Made by a program: the position numbers and the translations under genes
The notes under the pieces: generated by a model
The model's database searches: none
Told to the model about the DNA's origin: nothing
What the model saw: the letters and a program-made list of their open reading frames with translations, nothing else
Shown here: one piece after another, positions 39,801-54,110 of the stretch
How the letters are laid out: each line of letters begins with the position of its first letter
Position numbering within the stretch: position 1 is the stretch's first letter
Source of the DNA: Panulirus ornatus
Taxonomy: Eukaryota; Arthropoda; Malacostraca; Decapoda; Palinuridae
Direction: 5' to 3'
Length of the DNA: 64,000 nucleotides
Assembly: GCF_036320965.1 (NCBI RefSeq)
Contig: NC_092276.1
Location: 9,769,298-9,833,297 of the forward strand

Positions 39801-42125
39801 TAAGGAAATATTGAGATCAACAGATGATATTAAGGAAATATTGAGATCAACAGATGATATTAAGGAAATATTGAGATCAACAGATGATATTAAGGAAATA
39901 TTGAGATCAACAGATGATATTAAGGAAATATTGAGATCAACAGATGATATTAAGGAAATATTGAGATCAACAGATGATATTAAGGAAATATTGAGATCAA
40001 CAGATGATATTAAGGAAATATTGAGATCAACAGATGATATTAAGGAAATATTGAGATCAACAGATGATATTAAGGAAATATTGAGATCAACAGATGATAT
40101 TAAGGAAATATTGAGATCAACAGATGATATTAAGGAAATATTGAGATCAACAGATGATATTAAGGAAATATTGAGATCAACAGATGATATTAAGGAAATA
40201 TTGAGATCAACAGATGATATTAAGGAAATATTGAGATCAACAGATGATATTAAGGAAATATTGAGATCAACAGATGATATTAAGGAAATATTGAGATCAA
40301 CAGATGATATTAAGGAAATATTGAGATCAACAGATGATATTAAGGAAATATTGAGATCAACAGATGATATTAAGGAAATATTGAGATCAACAGATGATAT
40401 TAAGGAAATATTGAGATCAACAGATGATATTAAGGAAATATTGAGATCAACAGATGATATTAAGGAAATATTGAGATCAACAGATGATATTAAGGAAATA
40501 TTGAGATCAACAGATGATATTAAGGAAATATTGAGATCAACAGATGATATTAAGGAAATATTGAGATCAACAGATGATATTAAGGAAATATTGAGATCAA
40601 CAGATGATATTAAGGTAATATTGAGATCAACAGATGATATTAAGGAAATATTGAGATCAACAGATGATATTAAGGAAATATTGAGATCAACAGATGATAT
40701 TAAGGAAATATTGAGATCAACAGATGATATTAAGGAAATATTGAGATCAACAGATGATATTAAGGAAATATTGAGATCAACAGATGATATTAAGGAAATA
40801 TTGAGATCAACAGATGATATTAAGGAAATATTGAGATCAACAGATGATATTAAGGAAATATTGAGATCAACAGATGATATTAAGGAAATATTGAGATCAA
40901 CAGATGATATTAAGGAAATATTGAGATCAACAGATGATATTAAGGAAATATTGAGATCAACAGATGATATTAAGGAAATATTGAGATCAACAGATGATAT
41001 TAAGGAAATATTGAGATCAACAGATGATATTAAGGAAATATTGAGATCAACAGATGATATTAAGGAAATATTGAGATCAACAGATGATATTAAGGAAATA
41101 TTGAGATCAACAGATGATATTAAGGAAATATTGAGATCAACAGATGATATTAAGGAAATATTGAGATCAACAGATGATATTAAGGAAATATTGAGATCAA
41201 CAGATGATATTAAGGAAATATTGAGATCAACAGATGATATTAAGGAAATATTGAGATCAACAGATGATATTAAGGAAATATTGAGATCAACAGATGATAT
41301 TAAGGAAATATTGAGATCAACAGATGATATTAAGGAAATATTGAGATCAACAGATGATATTAAGGAATATTGAGATCAACAGATGATATTAAGGAAATAT
41401 TGAGATCAACAGATGATATTAAGGAAATATTGAGATCAACAGATGATATTAAGGAAATATTGAGATCAACAGATGATATTAAGGAAATATGAGATCAACA
41501 GATGATATTAAGGAAATATTGAGATCAACAGATGATATTAAGGAAATATCGAGATCAACAAATGATATTAAGGAAATATTGAGATCAACAGATGATATTA
41601 AGGAAATATTGAGATCAACAGATGATATTAAGGAATATTGAGATCAACAGATGATATTAAGGAAATATTGAGATCAATATTGAGATCAACAGATGATATT
41701 AAGGAAATATTGAGATCAACAGATGATATTAAGGAAATATTGAGATCAACAGATAACATTAAGGAAATGTTGAAATCAACAGACGATATTAAGGAAATAT
41801 TGATATCAACGAATGATATCAAGGAAATACTGAGATCAACAGATGATATTAAGGTAATATTGAGATCAACAGATGATATTAAAGAAATATTGAAATCAAC
41901 AGATGATATTAAGGAAATATTGAGATCAACAGATGATATTAAGGAAATATTGAGATCAACAGATGATATTAAGGAAATATTGAGATCAACAGATGATATT
42001 AAGGAAATATTGAGATAAACTGATAATATTAAGGACTAGTTGAGATCAACAGATGACATTAAGGAAATATTGAGATCAACAGATGATATTAAAGAAATAT
42101 TGAGATGAACAGATGATATTAAGGT

Positions 42126-44284
42126 AATATTGAGATCAACAGATGATATTAAGGAAATATTGAGATCAACAGATGATATTAAGGAAATATTGAGATCAAC
42201 AGATGATATTAAGGAAATATTGAGATCAACAGATGATATTAAGGAAATATTGAGATCAACAGATGATATTAAGGAAATATTGAGATCAACAGATGATATT
42301 AAGGAAATATTGAGATCAACAGATGATATTAAGGAAATATTGAGATCAACAGATGATATTAAGGAAATATTGAGATCAACAGATGATATTAAGGAAATAT
42401 TGAGATCAACAGATGATATTAAGGAAATATTGAGATCAACAGATGATATTAAGGAAATATTGAGATCAACAGATGATATTAAGGAAATATTGAGATCAAC
42501 AGATGATATTAAGGAAATATTGAGATCAACAGATGATATTAAGGAAATATTGAGATCAACAGATGATATTAAGGAAATATTGAGATCAACAGATGATATT
42601 AAGGAAATATTGAGATCAACAGATGATATTAAGGAAATATTGAGATCAACAGATGATATTAAGGAAATATTGAGATCAACAGATGATATTAAGGAAATAT
42701 TGAGATCAACAGATGATATTAAGGAAATATTGAGATCAACAGATGATATTAAGGAAATATTGAGATCAACAGATGATATTAAGGAAATATTGAGATCAAC
42801 AGATGATATTAAGGAAATATTGAGATCAACAGATGATATTAAGGAAATATTGAGATCAACAGATGATATTAAGGAAATATTGAGATCAACAGATGATATT
42901 AAGGAAATATTGAGATCAACAGATGATATTAAGGAAATATTGAGATCAACAGATGATATTAAGGAAATATTGAGATCAACAGATGATATTAAGGAAATAT
43001 TGAGATCAACAGATGATATTAAGGAAATATTGAGATCAACAGATGATATTAAGGAAATATTGAGATCAACAGATGATATTAAGGAAATATTGAGATCAAC
43101 AGATGATATTAAGGAAATATTGAGATCAACAGATGATATTAAGGAAATATTGAGATCAACAGATGATATTAAGGAAATATTGAGATCAACAGATGATATT
43201 AAGGAAATATTGAGATCAACAGATGATATTAAGGAAATATTGAGATCAACAGATGATATTAAGGAAATATTGAGATCAACAGATGATATTAAGGAAATAT
43301 TGAGATCAACAGATGATATTAAGGAAATATTGAGATCAACAGATGATATTAAGGAAATATTGAGATCAACAGATGATATTAAGGAAATATTGAGATCAAC
43401 AGATGATATTAAGGAAATATTGAGATCAACAGATGATATTAAGGAAATATTGAGATCAACAGATGATATTAAGGAAATATTGAGATCAACAGATGATATT
43501 AAGGAAATATTGAGATCAACAGATGATATTAAGGAAATATTGAGATCAACAGATGATATTAAGGAAATATTGAGATCAACAGATGATATTAAGGAAATAT
43601 TGAGATCAACAGATGATATTAAGGAAATATTGAGATCAACAGATGATATTAAGGAAATATTGAGATCAACAGATGATATTAAGGAAATATTGAGATCAAC
43701 AGATGATATTAAGGAAATATTGAGATCAACAGATGATATTAAGGAAATATTGAGATCAACAGATGATATTAAGGAAATATTGAGATCAACAGATGATATT
43801 AAGGAAATATTGAGATCAACAGATGATATTAAGGAAATATTGAGATCAACAGATGATATTAAGGAAATATTGAGATCAACAGATGATATTAAGGAAATAT
43901 TGAGATCAACAGATGATATTAAGGAAATATTGAGATCAACAGATGATATTAAGGAAATATTGAGATCAACAGATGATATTAAGGAAATATTGAGATCAAC
44001 AGATGATATTAAGGAAATATTGAGATCAACAGATGATATTAAGGAAATATTGAGATCAACAGATGATATTAAGGAAATATTGAGATCAACAGATGATATT
44101 AAGGAAATATTGAGATCAACAGATGATATTAAGGAAATATTGAGATCAACAGATGATATTAAGGAAATATTGAGATCAACAGATGATATTAAGGAAATAT
44201 TGAGATCAACAGATGATATTAAGGAAATATTGAGATCAACAGATGATATTAAGGAAATATTGAGATCAACAGATGATATTAAGG
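42126..44284. repeat. Perfectly homogeneous block: 71 identical consecutive monomers
   Basis: Between the two A-to-T variants at 42125 and 44285, exactly 2,160 bp apart, every monomer reads identically by eye. This yields the longest artefactual ORFs of the window (904 codons +, 933 codons -). Confidence 0.9.
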
Positions 44285-47200
44285 TAATATTGAGATCAAC
44301 AGATGATATTAAGGAAATATTGAGATCAACAGATGATATTAAGGAAATATTGAGATCAACAGATGATATTAAGGAAATATTGAGATCAACAGATGATATT
44401 AAGGAAATATTGAGATCAACAGATGATATTAAGGAAATATTGAGATCAACAGATGATATTAAGGAAATATTGAGATCAACAGATGATATTAAGGAAATAT
44501 TGAGATCAACAGATGATATTAAGGAAATATTGAGATCAACAGATGATATTAAGGAAATATTGAGATCAACAGATGATATTAAGGAAATATTGAGATCAAC
44601 AGATGATATTAAGGAAATATTGAGATCAACAGATGATATTAAGGAAATATTGAGATCAACAGATGATATTAAGGAAATATTGAGATCAACAGATGATATT
44701 AAGGAAATATTGAGATCAACAGATGATATTAAGGAAATATTGAGATCAACAGATGATATTAAGGAAATATTGAGATCAACAGATGATATTAAGGAAATAT
44801 TGAGATCAAGAGATGATATTAAGGATATTGAGATCAATAGATGATATTAAGGAAATATTGAGATCAACAGATGATATTAAGGAAATATTGAGATCAACAG
44901 ATGATATTAAGGAAATATTGAGATCAACAGATGATATTAAGGAAATATTGAGATCAACAGATGATATTAAGGAAATATTGAGATCAACAGATGATATTAA
45001 GGAAATATTGAGATCAACAGATGATATTAAGGAAATATTGAGATCAACAGATGATATTAAGGAAATATTGAGATCAACAGATGATATTAAGGAAATATTG
45101 AGATCAACAGATGATATTAAGGAAATATTGAGATCAACAGATGATATTAAGGAAATATTGAGATCAACAGATGATATTAAGGAAATATTGAGATCAACAG
45201 ATGATATTAAGGAAATATTGAGATCAACAGATGATATTAAGGAAATATTGAGATCAACAGATGATATTAAGGAAATATTGAGATCAACAGATGATATTAA
45301 GGAAATATTGAGATCAACAGATGATATTAAGGAAATATTGAGATCAACAGATGATATTAAGGAAATATTGAGATCAACAGATGATATTAAGGAAATATTG
45401 AGATCAACAGATGATATTAAGGAAATATTGAGATCAACAGATGATATTAAGGAAATATTGAGATCAACAGATGATATTAAGGTAATATTGAGATCAACAG
45501 ATGATATTAAGGAAATATTGAGATCAACAGATGATATTAAGGAAATATTGAGATCAACAGATGATATTAAGGAAATATTGAGATCAACAGATGATATTAA
45601 GGAAATATTGAGATCAACAGATGATATTAAGGAAATATTGAGATCAACAGATGATATTAAGGAAATATTGAGATCAACAGATGATATTAAGGAAATATTG
45701 AGATCAACAGATGATATTAAGGTAATATTGAGATCAACAGATGATATTAAGGAAATATTGAGATCAACAGATGATATTAAGGAAATATTGAGATCAACAG
45801 ATGATATTAAGGAAATATTGAGATCAACAGATGATATTAAGGAAATATTGAGATCAACAGATGATATTAAGGAAATATTGAGATCAACAGATGATATTAA
45901 GGAAATATTGAGATCAACAGATGATATTAAGGAAATATTGAGATCAACAGATGATATTAAGGAAATATTGAGATCAACAGATGATATTAAGGAAATATTG
46001 AGATCAACAGATGATATTAAGGAAATATTGAGATCAACAGATGATATTAAGGAAATATTGAGATCAACAGATGATATTAAGGAAATATTGAGATCAACAG
46101 ATGATATTAAGGAAATATTGAGATCAACAGATGATATTAAGGAAATATTGAGATCAACAGATGATATTAAGGAAATATTGAGATCAACAGATGATATTAA
46201 GGAAATATTGAGATCAACAGATGATATTAAGGAAATATTGAGATCAACAGATGATATTAAGGAAATATTGAGATCAACAGATGATATTAAGGAAATATTG
46301 AGATCAACAGATGATATTAAGGAAATATTGAGATCAACAGATGATATTAAGGAAATATTGAGATCAACAGATGATATTAAGGAAATATTGAGATCAACAG
46401 ATGATATTAAGGAAATATTGAGATCAACAGATGATATTAAGGAAATATTGAGATCAACAGATGATATTAAGGAAATATTGAGATCAACAGATGATATTAA
46501 GGAAATATTGAGATCAACAGATGATATTAAGGAAATATTGAGATCAACAGATGATATTAAGAAAATATTGAGATCAACAGAAAATATTGAGGAAATATCG
46601 AGATCAACAGATGATATTAAGGAAATATCAAGATCAACAGATGATATTAAGGAAATATTGAGATCAACAGATGATATTAAGGTAATATTGAGATCAACAG
46701 ATGATATTAAGGAAATATTGAGATCAACAGATGATATTAAGGAAATATTGAGATCAACAGATGATATTAAGGAAATATTGAGATCAACAGATGATATTAA
46801 GGAAATATTGAGATCAACAGATGATATTAAGGAAATATTGAGATCAACAGATGATATTAAGGAAATATTGAGATCAACAGATGATATTAAGGGAATATTG
46901 AGATCAACAGATGATATTAATGAAATATTGAGATCAACAGACGATATTAAGGACATATTGAGATCAAAAGATGATATTAAGGTAATATTGAGGTCAACAG
47001 ATGATATTAAGGAAATATTGACATCAACATATGATATTAAGGAGATATCAGATCAATAGATGATATTAAGGAAATATTGAGATCAACAGATGATATTAAG
47101 GTAATATTGAGATCAACAGATGATATTAAGGAAATATTGCGATCAACAGATGATATTAAGGAAATATTGAGATCAACAGATGATATTAAGGACATATGAG

Positions 47201-47399
47201 ATCAACAGATGATATTAAGGAAATATTGAGATCAACAGATGATATTAAGGAAATATTGAGATCAACAGATGATATTAAGGAAATATTGAGATCAACAGAT
47301 GATATTAAGGACATATTGAGGTCAACAGATGATATTAAGGAAATATTGAGATCAACAGATGATATTAAGGAAATATTGAGATCAACAGATGATATTAAG

Positions 47400-48560
47400 G
47401 AAATATTGAAATCAACAGATGATCCTAAGGAAATAATGAGATCAACAGATGATATTAAGGTAATATGGAGATCAACAGATGATATTAAGGTAATATTAAG
47501 ATCAACAGATGATATTAAGGAAATATTGAGATCAAGAGATGATATTAAGGAAATATTGAGATCAACAGATGATATTAAGCTAACATTGAGATCAACAGAT
47601 GATATTGAGGAAATATTGAGATCAACAGATGATATTAAGGACATATTGAGATCAACAGATGATATTAAGGAAATATTGAGATCAACAGATGATATTAAGG
47701 AAATACTGAGATCATCAGGTGATATTAAGGTAATATTGAGATCAACAGATGATATTAAGGTAATATTGAGATCAACAGATGATATTAAAGAAATATTGTG
47801 ATCAACAGATGATATTAAGGAAATATTGAGATCCACAGATGATATTAAGGAAATATTGAGATCAACAGATGATATTAATGAAATATTGTGATCAACAGAT
47901 GATATTAAGGCCATATTGAGATCAATAGATGATATTAAGGAAATATTGAGATCAACAGATGATATTAAGGAAATATTGAGATCAACAGATGATATTAAGG
48001 GCATATTGAGATCAACAGATGATATTAAGGAAATACTGAGATCAACAGATGATATTAAGGACTATTGAGGTCAACAGATGATATTAAGGTAATATTGACG
48101 TCAACAGATGATATTAAGGAAATTTTCACATCAACAGATGATATTAAGAAAATCTTGAGATCTACAGATGATAATAAGGAAATATCGAGATCCACAGATG
48201 ATATTAAGGAACTATCAAGATCAAAAGATGATATTAAGGAAATACTGAGATCAACAGATGATATTAAGCTAATATTGAGATCAACAGATGATATTAAGGA
48301 AATATTGAGGTCAACAGGTGATATTAAGGAAATATTGAGATCAACAGATCATATTAAGGAAATTTCAAGATCAACAGATGATATTAAGGAAATATTGACA
48401 TCAACAGATGATATTAAGGAAATAATGAGATCAACAGATGATATTAAGTTAATATTGAGAATAACAGATGATATTAAGGTAATATTAAGTTCAACAGATG
48501 ACATTAAGGAAATATTGAGATCAACAGATGATATTAAAGAAATATTGAGATCAACAGATG
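47400..48560. repeat. Second higher-order family, copy 3
   Basis: GATGATCCTAAGG (47420), GATATTGAGGAAATA (about 47600), AGATCATCAGGTG, TTTTCACATCAAC (48124) and AATCTTGAGATCTACAG appear in series. A few private changes (ACATTGAGATC, GGAACTATCAAG) mark independent divergence. Confidence 0.85.
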
Positions 48561-48984
48561 ATATTAAGGGCATATTGAGATCAATAGATGATATTAAGGA
48601 AATATTGAGATCAACAGATGATATTAAGGAAATATTGAGATCAACAGATGATATTAAGGGCATATTGAGATCAACAGATGATATTAAGGAAATACTGAGA
48701 TCAACAGGTGATATTAAGGACTTATTGAGCTCAACAGATGATATTAAGGTAATATTGACGTCAACAGATGATATTAAGGAAATATTGACATCAACAGATG
48801 ATATTAAGGTAATATTGAGGTGAACAGATGATATTAAGGAAATATTGACATCAACAGATGATATTAAGAAAATATTGAGATCAACAGATGATGCTAAGGA
48901 AATATTGAGATCCACAGATGATATTAAGGAAATATCAAGATCAACAGATGATATTAAGGAAATGCTGAGATCAACAGATGATAT

Positions 48985-50260
48985 TAAGCTAATATTGAGA
49001 TCAACAGATGATAATAAGGAAATATTGACGTCAACAGGTGATATTAAGGAAATATTGAAATCAACTGATGATATTAAGGAAATATTGAGATCAACAGATG
49101 ATATTAAGGAAATATTGAGATCAACAGATGATATTAAGGAAATAATGAGATCAACAGATGATATTAAGGTAATATTGAGATCAACAGATGATATTAAGGT
49201 AATATTAAGATCAACAGATGATATTAAGGAAATATTGAGATCAGCAGATGATATTAAGGAAATATTGAGATCAACAGATGATATTAAGGTAATATTGAGA
49301 TCAACAGATGATATTAACGAAATATTGAGATCTACAGATGATATTAAGGATATATTGAGATCAACAGATGATATTAAGGAAATATTCAGATCAACAGATG
49401 ATATTAAGGAAATAATGAGATCAGCAGGTGATATTAAGAAAATATTGAGGTCAACAGATGATATTAAGGTAATATTGAGATCAAAAGATGATATTAAGTA
49501 AATATTGAGGTCAACAGATGATATTAAAGAAATATTGAGATCAACAGATGATATTAAGGGCATATTGAGATCAAAAGATGATATTAAGTAAATATTGAGA
49601 TCAACAGACGATATTAAGGACATATTGAGATCAAAAGAAGATATTAAGGTAATGTTGAGGTCAACAGATGTTATTAAGGAAATATTGACATCAACATATG
49701 ATATTAAGGAAATATGAAGATCAACAGATGATATTAAGGAAATACTGAGATCAACAGATGATATTAAGGTAATATTTAGATCAACAGATGATATTAAGGA
49801 AATATTGAGGTCAACAGGTGATATTAAGGAAATATTGAGATCAACAGATGATATTAAGGAAATATCAAGATCAACAGATGATGTTAAGGAAATATGAAGA
49901 TCGACAGATGATATTAAATAATGAGATCAACAGATGATATTAAGGTATAATTGAGATCAACAGATGATATTAAGGAAATATTGAGAGTAAACAGATGATA
50001 TTAAGAAAATATTGAGATCAACAGTTGATATTAAGGTAATATTGAGATCAAAAGATGATATTAAGGAAATATTGAGATCAACAGATGATATTAAAGAAAT
50101 ATTGAGATCAACAGATGATATTAAAGAAATATTGAGATCAACAGATAATATTAAGGGCATATTGAGATGAACAGATGATATTAAGGAAATATTGAGATCA
50201 ACAGACGATATTAAGGACATATTGAGATCAACAGATGATATTAAGGTAATATTGAGGTCA
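48985..50260. repeat. Long-range higher-order block, copy 5
   Basis: It is collinear with 32180-33480 (AGAAGATATT at 49636, GAGAGTAAACAG at 49983). Private differences include GATGATAATAAGG near 49010, AGATCAGCAG variants and a short deletion giving TTAAATAATGAG at 49914. Confidence 0.9.
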
Positions 50261-50400
50261 ACAGATGACATCAATATCGAGATCAAGAGATGATGTTAAG
50301 TAAATATCGAGATCAACAGATGATATTAAGGAAATAATGACATCAACAGATGATATTAAAGAAAAATTGAGATCAACAGATGATATTAAGGAAATATTGA

Positions 50401-51780
50401 GATCAACAGATGATATTGAGAAAATATTGAGATCAACAGATGATATTAAGGAATTATTGAGATCAACTGATGATATTAAGGAAATATCGAGATCAACAGC
50501 TGATATTAAAGAAATATTGAGATCAATAGATGATATTAAGGAAATACTGAGATCAGTAGATGATATTAAGGAAATATTGAGATCAACAGATGTTATTATT
50601 GAAGTATTGAGATCAACAGATGATATGAAGGAATTATTGAAATCAATAGATGATATTAAGGAAATATCAGGATGAACATATGATATTAAGGAAATATCTT
50701 GATCAACTGATGATATTAAGGAAATATCGAGATCAACAGATGACATTAAGGAAATATTGAGATCAACAGATGATATTAAGAAAATACTGAGATGAAAGGA
50801 TATTATTAAAGAAATATCGAGATCAGCAGATGATATTAAGGAAATATCGAGATCAACAGATGATATTATGGAAATATCGAGATCAACAGATGATATTAAG
50901 GAAATATCGAGATCAACAGATGACATTAAGGAAATATTGAGATCAAAAGATGATATTAAGGAAATATTGATATCAAAAGATGATATTAAGGATATATTGG
51001 GATCAACAGATGATATTAAGGAAGTATTGAGATGAACAGACAATATTAAGGAAATATTGAGATCAACTGACGATATTACGGAAATATTGAGATCAACAGA
51101 TGATATTGAGAAAATATTGAGATCAACAGATGATATTAAGGAATTATTGAGATCAACAGATGATATTAAGGAAATATCGAGATCAACAGCTGATATTAAA
51201 GAAATATTGAGATCAATAGATGATATTAAGGAAATACTGAGATCAGTAGATGATATTAAGGAAATATTGAGATCAACAGATGTTATCATTGAAGTATTGA
51301 GATCAACAGATGATATGAAGGAATTATTGAAATCAATAGATGATATTAAGGAAATATCAGGATGAACATATGATATTAAGGAAATATCTTGATCAACTGA
51401 TGATATTAAGGAAATATCGAGATCAACAGATGATATTAAGGAAATATTGAGATCAACAGATGATATTAAGAAAATACTGAGATGAAAGGATATTATTAAA
51501 GAAATATCGAGATCAGCAGATGATATTAAGGAAATATCGAGATCAACAGATGATATTATGGAAATATCGAGATCAACAGATGATATTAAGGAAATATCGA
51601 GATCAACAGATGACATTAAGGAAATATTGAGATCAAAAGATGATATTAAGGAAATATTGATATCAAAAGATGATATTAAGGATATATTGGGATCAACAGA
51701 TGATATTAAGGAAGTATTGAGATGAACAGACAATATTAAGGAAATATTGAGATCAACTGACGATATTACGGAAATATTGA
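50401..51780. repeat. 23-monomer higher-order repeat, two 690-bp copies
   Basis: 50401-51090 and 51091-51780 align gap-free at 690 bp (23 x 30) with only three differences that I can find. These are at 50468 (T/A), at about 50597 (T/C in TGTTATTATT) and at about 50744 (C/T in TGACATT). Constituent monomers are highly diverged (AGATGAAAGGATATTATT, CAGGATGAACATATG, TTGGGATC), so the duplication is young while the monomers are old. Confidence 0.94.
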
Positions 51781-53714
51781 GATCAACAGATGACATTAAG
51801 GAAATATCGAGATCGACAGATGTTATTAAGGAAATATCAAGATCAACACCTGATATTCAGGAAATATCAAGATCATCAGATGATATCAAGGAAATATCAA
51901 TATCAACAGATGAAATTAAGGAAATACTTAGATAAATAGATGATATTAAGAAAATATTGAGATCAGCAGATGATATTAAGGAAATATTGAGGTCAACAGA
52001 TGATATGGAAATATTGAGATCAACAGATGATATTTAGGAAATATCTAGATGAACAGATGATATGAAGGAAATAATGAGATCAATAGATGATATTAAGGAA
52101 ATACTGAAATCAGCAGATGATATTAAGGAAATATTGAGATCGACAGATGATATTATGGAAATATTGAGATCAACAGATTGTATTAAGGAATTATTGATAT
52201 CAAAATGATATTAAGGAACTATCAAGATCAAGAGATGATATTAAGGAAATATCGTGATCAACGGATGATATTTAGGAAATATTGAGATCAACAGATGATA
52301 TTAAGAAAATACTGAGATCAACAGATGATATTAAGGAAATATTGAGATAAACAGATGATATTAATGAAATATTGAGATCAACAGATGATATTAAGGAAAT
52401 ATCGAGATCAACAGATGATAATAAGGAAATATTGAGATCAACAGATGATGTTAAGGAAATATTGTTATCAACAGATGATATTAAGGAAATATTGAGATAA
52501 ACAGATGATATTAAGGAAATATTGAGATCAACAGACGATATTAAGGAAATATTGAGATCAACGGATGACATTAAGGAAATATCGAGATCAACAAATGATA
52601 TTAAGGAAATATCGAGATCAGCAGATGATAATAAGGAAATATCAAGATGAACAGATAATATTAAGGAAATATTGATATGAACGGATGATATTAAGGAAAT
52701 ATCGAGATCAACAGATAATATTAAGGAAATATCAAGATCAACAGATGATATTAAGGAAATATTGAGATCAACCGACGATATTATGGAACAATTAAGATCA
52801 ACAGATGATATTACGGAAATATTGAGATCAACAGATGATATTAAGGAAATATTTAGATCAACATGATATTAAGGAAATATTGAGATCAATAGATGTTATT
52901 TTCGAAATATCATGATCAACAGATGATATTAATGAAACATCGAGATCAACAAATGATATTAAGGAAATATCAAGGTCAACAGATGATGTTAAGGAAATAT
53001 TGAGATCAACAGATGATATTAAGGAAGTATTGAGATCAACAGATGATATTAAGGAAATATTCAGATCAACAGATGATATTAAGGAAGTTTTGAGGTCAAC
53101 AGATGATATTAAGGAAATATTGAGATTAACAGATGATATTAAGGAAATTTTGTGATTAAGATGATATTAAGGAAATAATGAGATCAACACATGATATTAA
53201 GGAAATATCAAGATCAACTGATGATATTAAGGAAATATCGAGATCAACAGATGATATTAAGGAAATATTGTGATCAACAGATGATATTAAGGAAACATTG
53301 AGATCAAGAGATGATATTAAGGAAATATTGAGATCAAGAGATGATATTAAGGAAATATTGAGATCAACAGAAGATATTAAGGAAATACTTAGATCAACAG
53401 GCGATATTAAGGATATATCGAGATCAACGTATGATATTAAGGAAATATTGAGGTCAACAGATGATATTAAGGATATATCGAGATCAACAGATGATATTAA
53501 GGAAATATTGAGATCAACAGATGAGATAACAGAAATATTGAGATCAACAGATGATATTAATGAAATATCGAGATCAACCGATGATATTAAGTAAATATGA
53601 AGATGAACAGATGATTTAAGGAAATATGAAGATGAACAGATGATATTAAGGAAATAGTGAGATCAACAGATGATATTAAGGAAATAGCAAGATCAACAGA
53701 TAATATTTAGGAAT
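51781..53714. repeat. Array right edge: diverged monomers
   Basis: About 64 units, nearly all with substitutions, mixed indels (52009, 52203, 52866, 53160) and stop-creating changes. The last recognisable piece is ACAGATAATATTTAGGAAT at 53696-53714. Unique sequence starts with TCGTTCATTG. Confidence 0.85.
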
Positions 53715-54110
53715 TCGTTCATTGACGAGTGATACCATATCTACTAAGACGACTTTTCCCTCGCAGGTTAAGCCATACGCAAGCGGAGTCTGGCATAACG
53801 TAGATCATCCTATACTATATAGAAGAATAGAAAGAAATACAGTGGAATACAGAGGAATTCAAACAGTGATAGAGGGTAATTCAGTTCTACTGTAAACAGC
53901 AACGAACCTTTCAGTGCATCATGATTTCAAAGTTGTGAACCGGTATATTTTGATGAGCTTATAATCACCCCAGAACAAATTTCTACGAAAGATACCTGGT
54001 GTTACCCAGGACCTATCTGAAAGCTGCGCTACTTCCTGTAGCATGGGAAAGTAGACTCCTTTGGAGTGAGAAGTCCCTGGACGATGACCTTTTCACTCGC
54101 AAGTGTAACC
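53715..54110. other. Right flank of the giant array
   Basis: Unique sequence. A segment at 53746-53799 (ACTTTTCCCTCGCAGG and CGCAAGCGGAGTCTGG) is a diverged relative of 54079-54133. A small inverted repeat CCTGG/CCAGG lies near 53996-54011. No gene was recognised. Confidence 0.5.

Larger units (their letters stand above)
8302..53714. repeat. Giant 30-bp satellite/minisatellite array (~1,510 monomers)
   Basis: A single tandem array of a 30-bp unit; 42145-42174 is a typical copy, starting GATATTAAGG and ending ATCAACAGAT. The consensus is 8/30 G+C and 20/30 purine on this strand. Each unit carries one GATC and one AATATT site and two small dyads: ATATT/AATAT with a 5-base loop, and TTGA-GA-TCAA. 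One frame per strand lacks stops, giving decapeptides DIKEILRSTD (+) and SVDLNISLIS (-) and ORFs up to 904 and 933 codons. Against coding: the commonest variants change amino acids (GAA to GTA, TTG to TCG or TCA), in-frame stops recur (AAGTAA, ATTTAG, AGATGA, TTGTGA), and 1-2 base indels break the frame many times. Edges are diverged and the centre is homogeneous. The gap at 21401-21500 means the true length is unknown. Confidence 0.97.

Noticed and set aside
36782..46956. Giant repetitive proteins on either strand (716-933 codons)
   Set aside because: The period is a multiple of three and the consensus lacks stops in one frame per strand, so long ORFs follow automatically. Recurrent stops, frameshifts and amino-acid-changing variants show no coding constraint.
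8302..53714. CRISPR array
   Set aside because: The repeats are directly contiguous with no unique spacers, no cas genes are present, and the context is eukaryotic.
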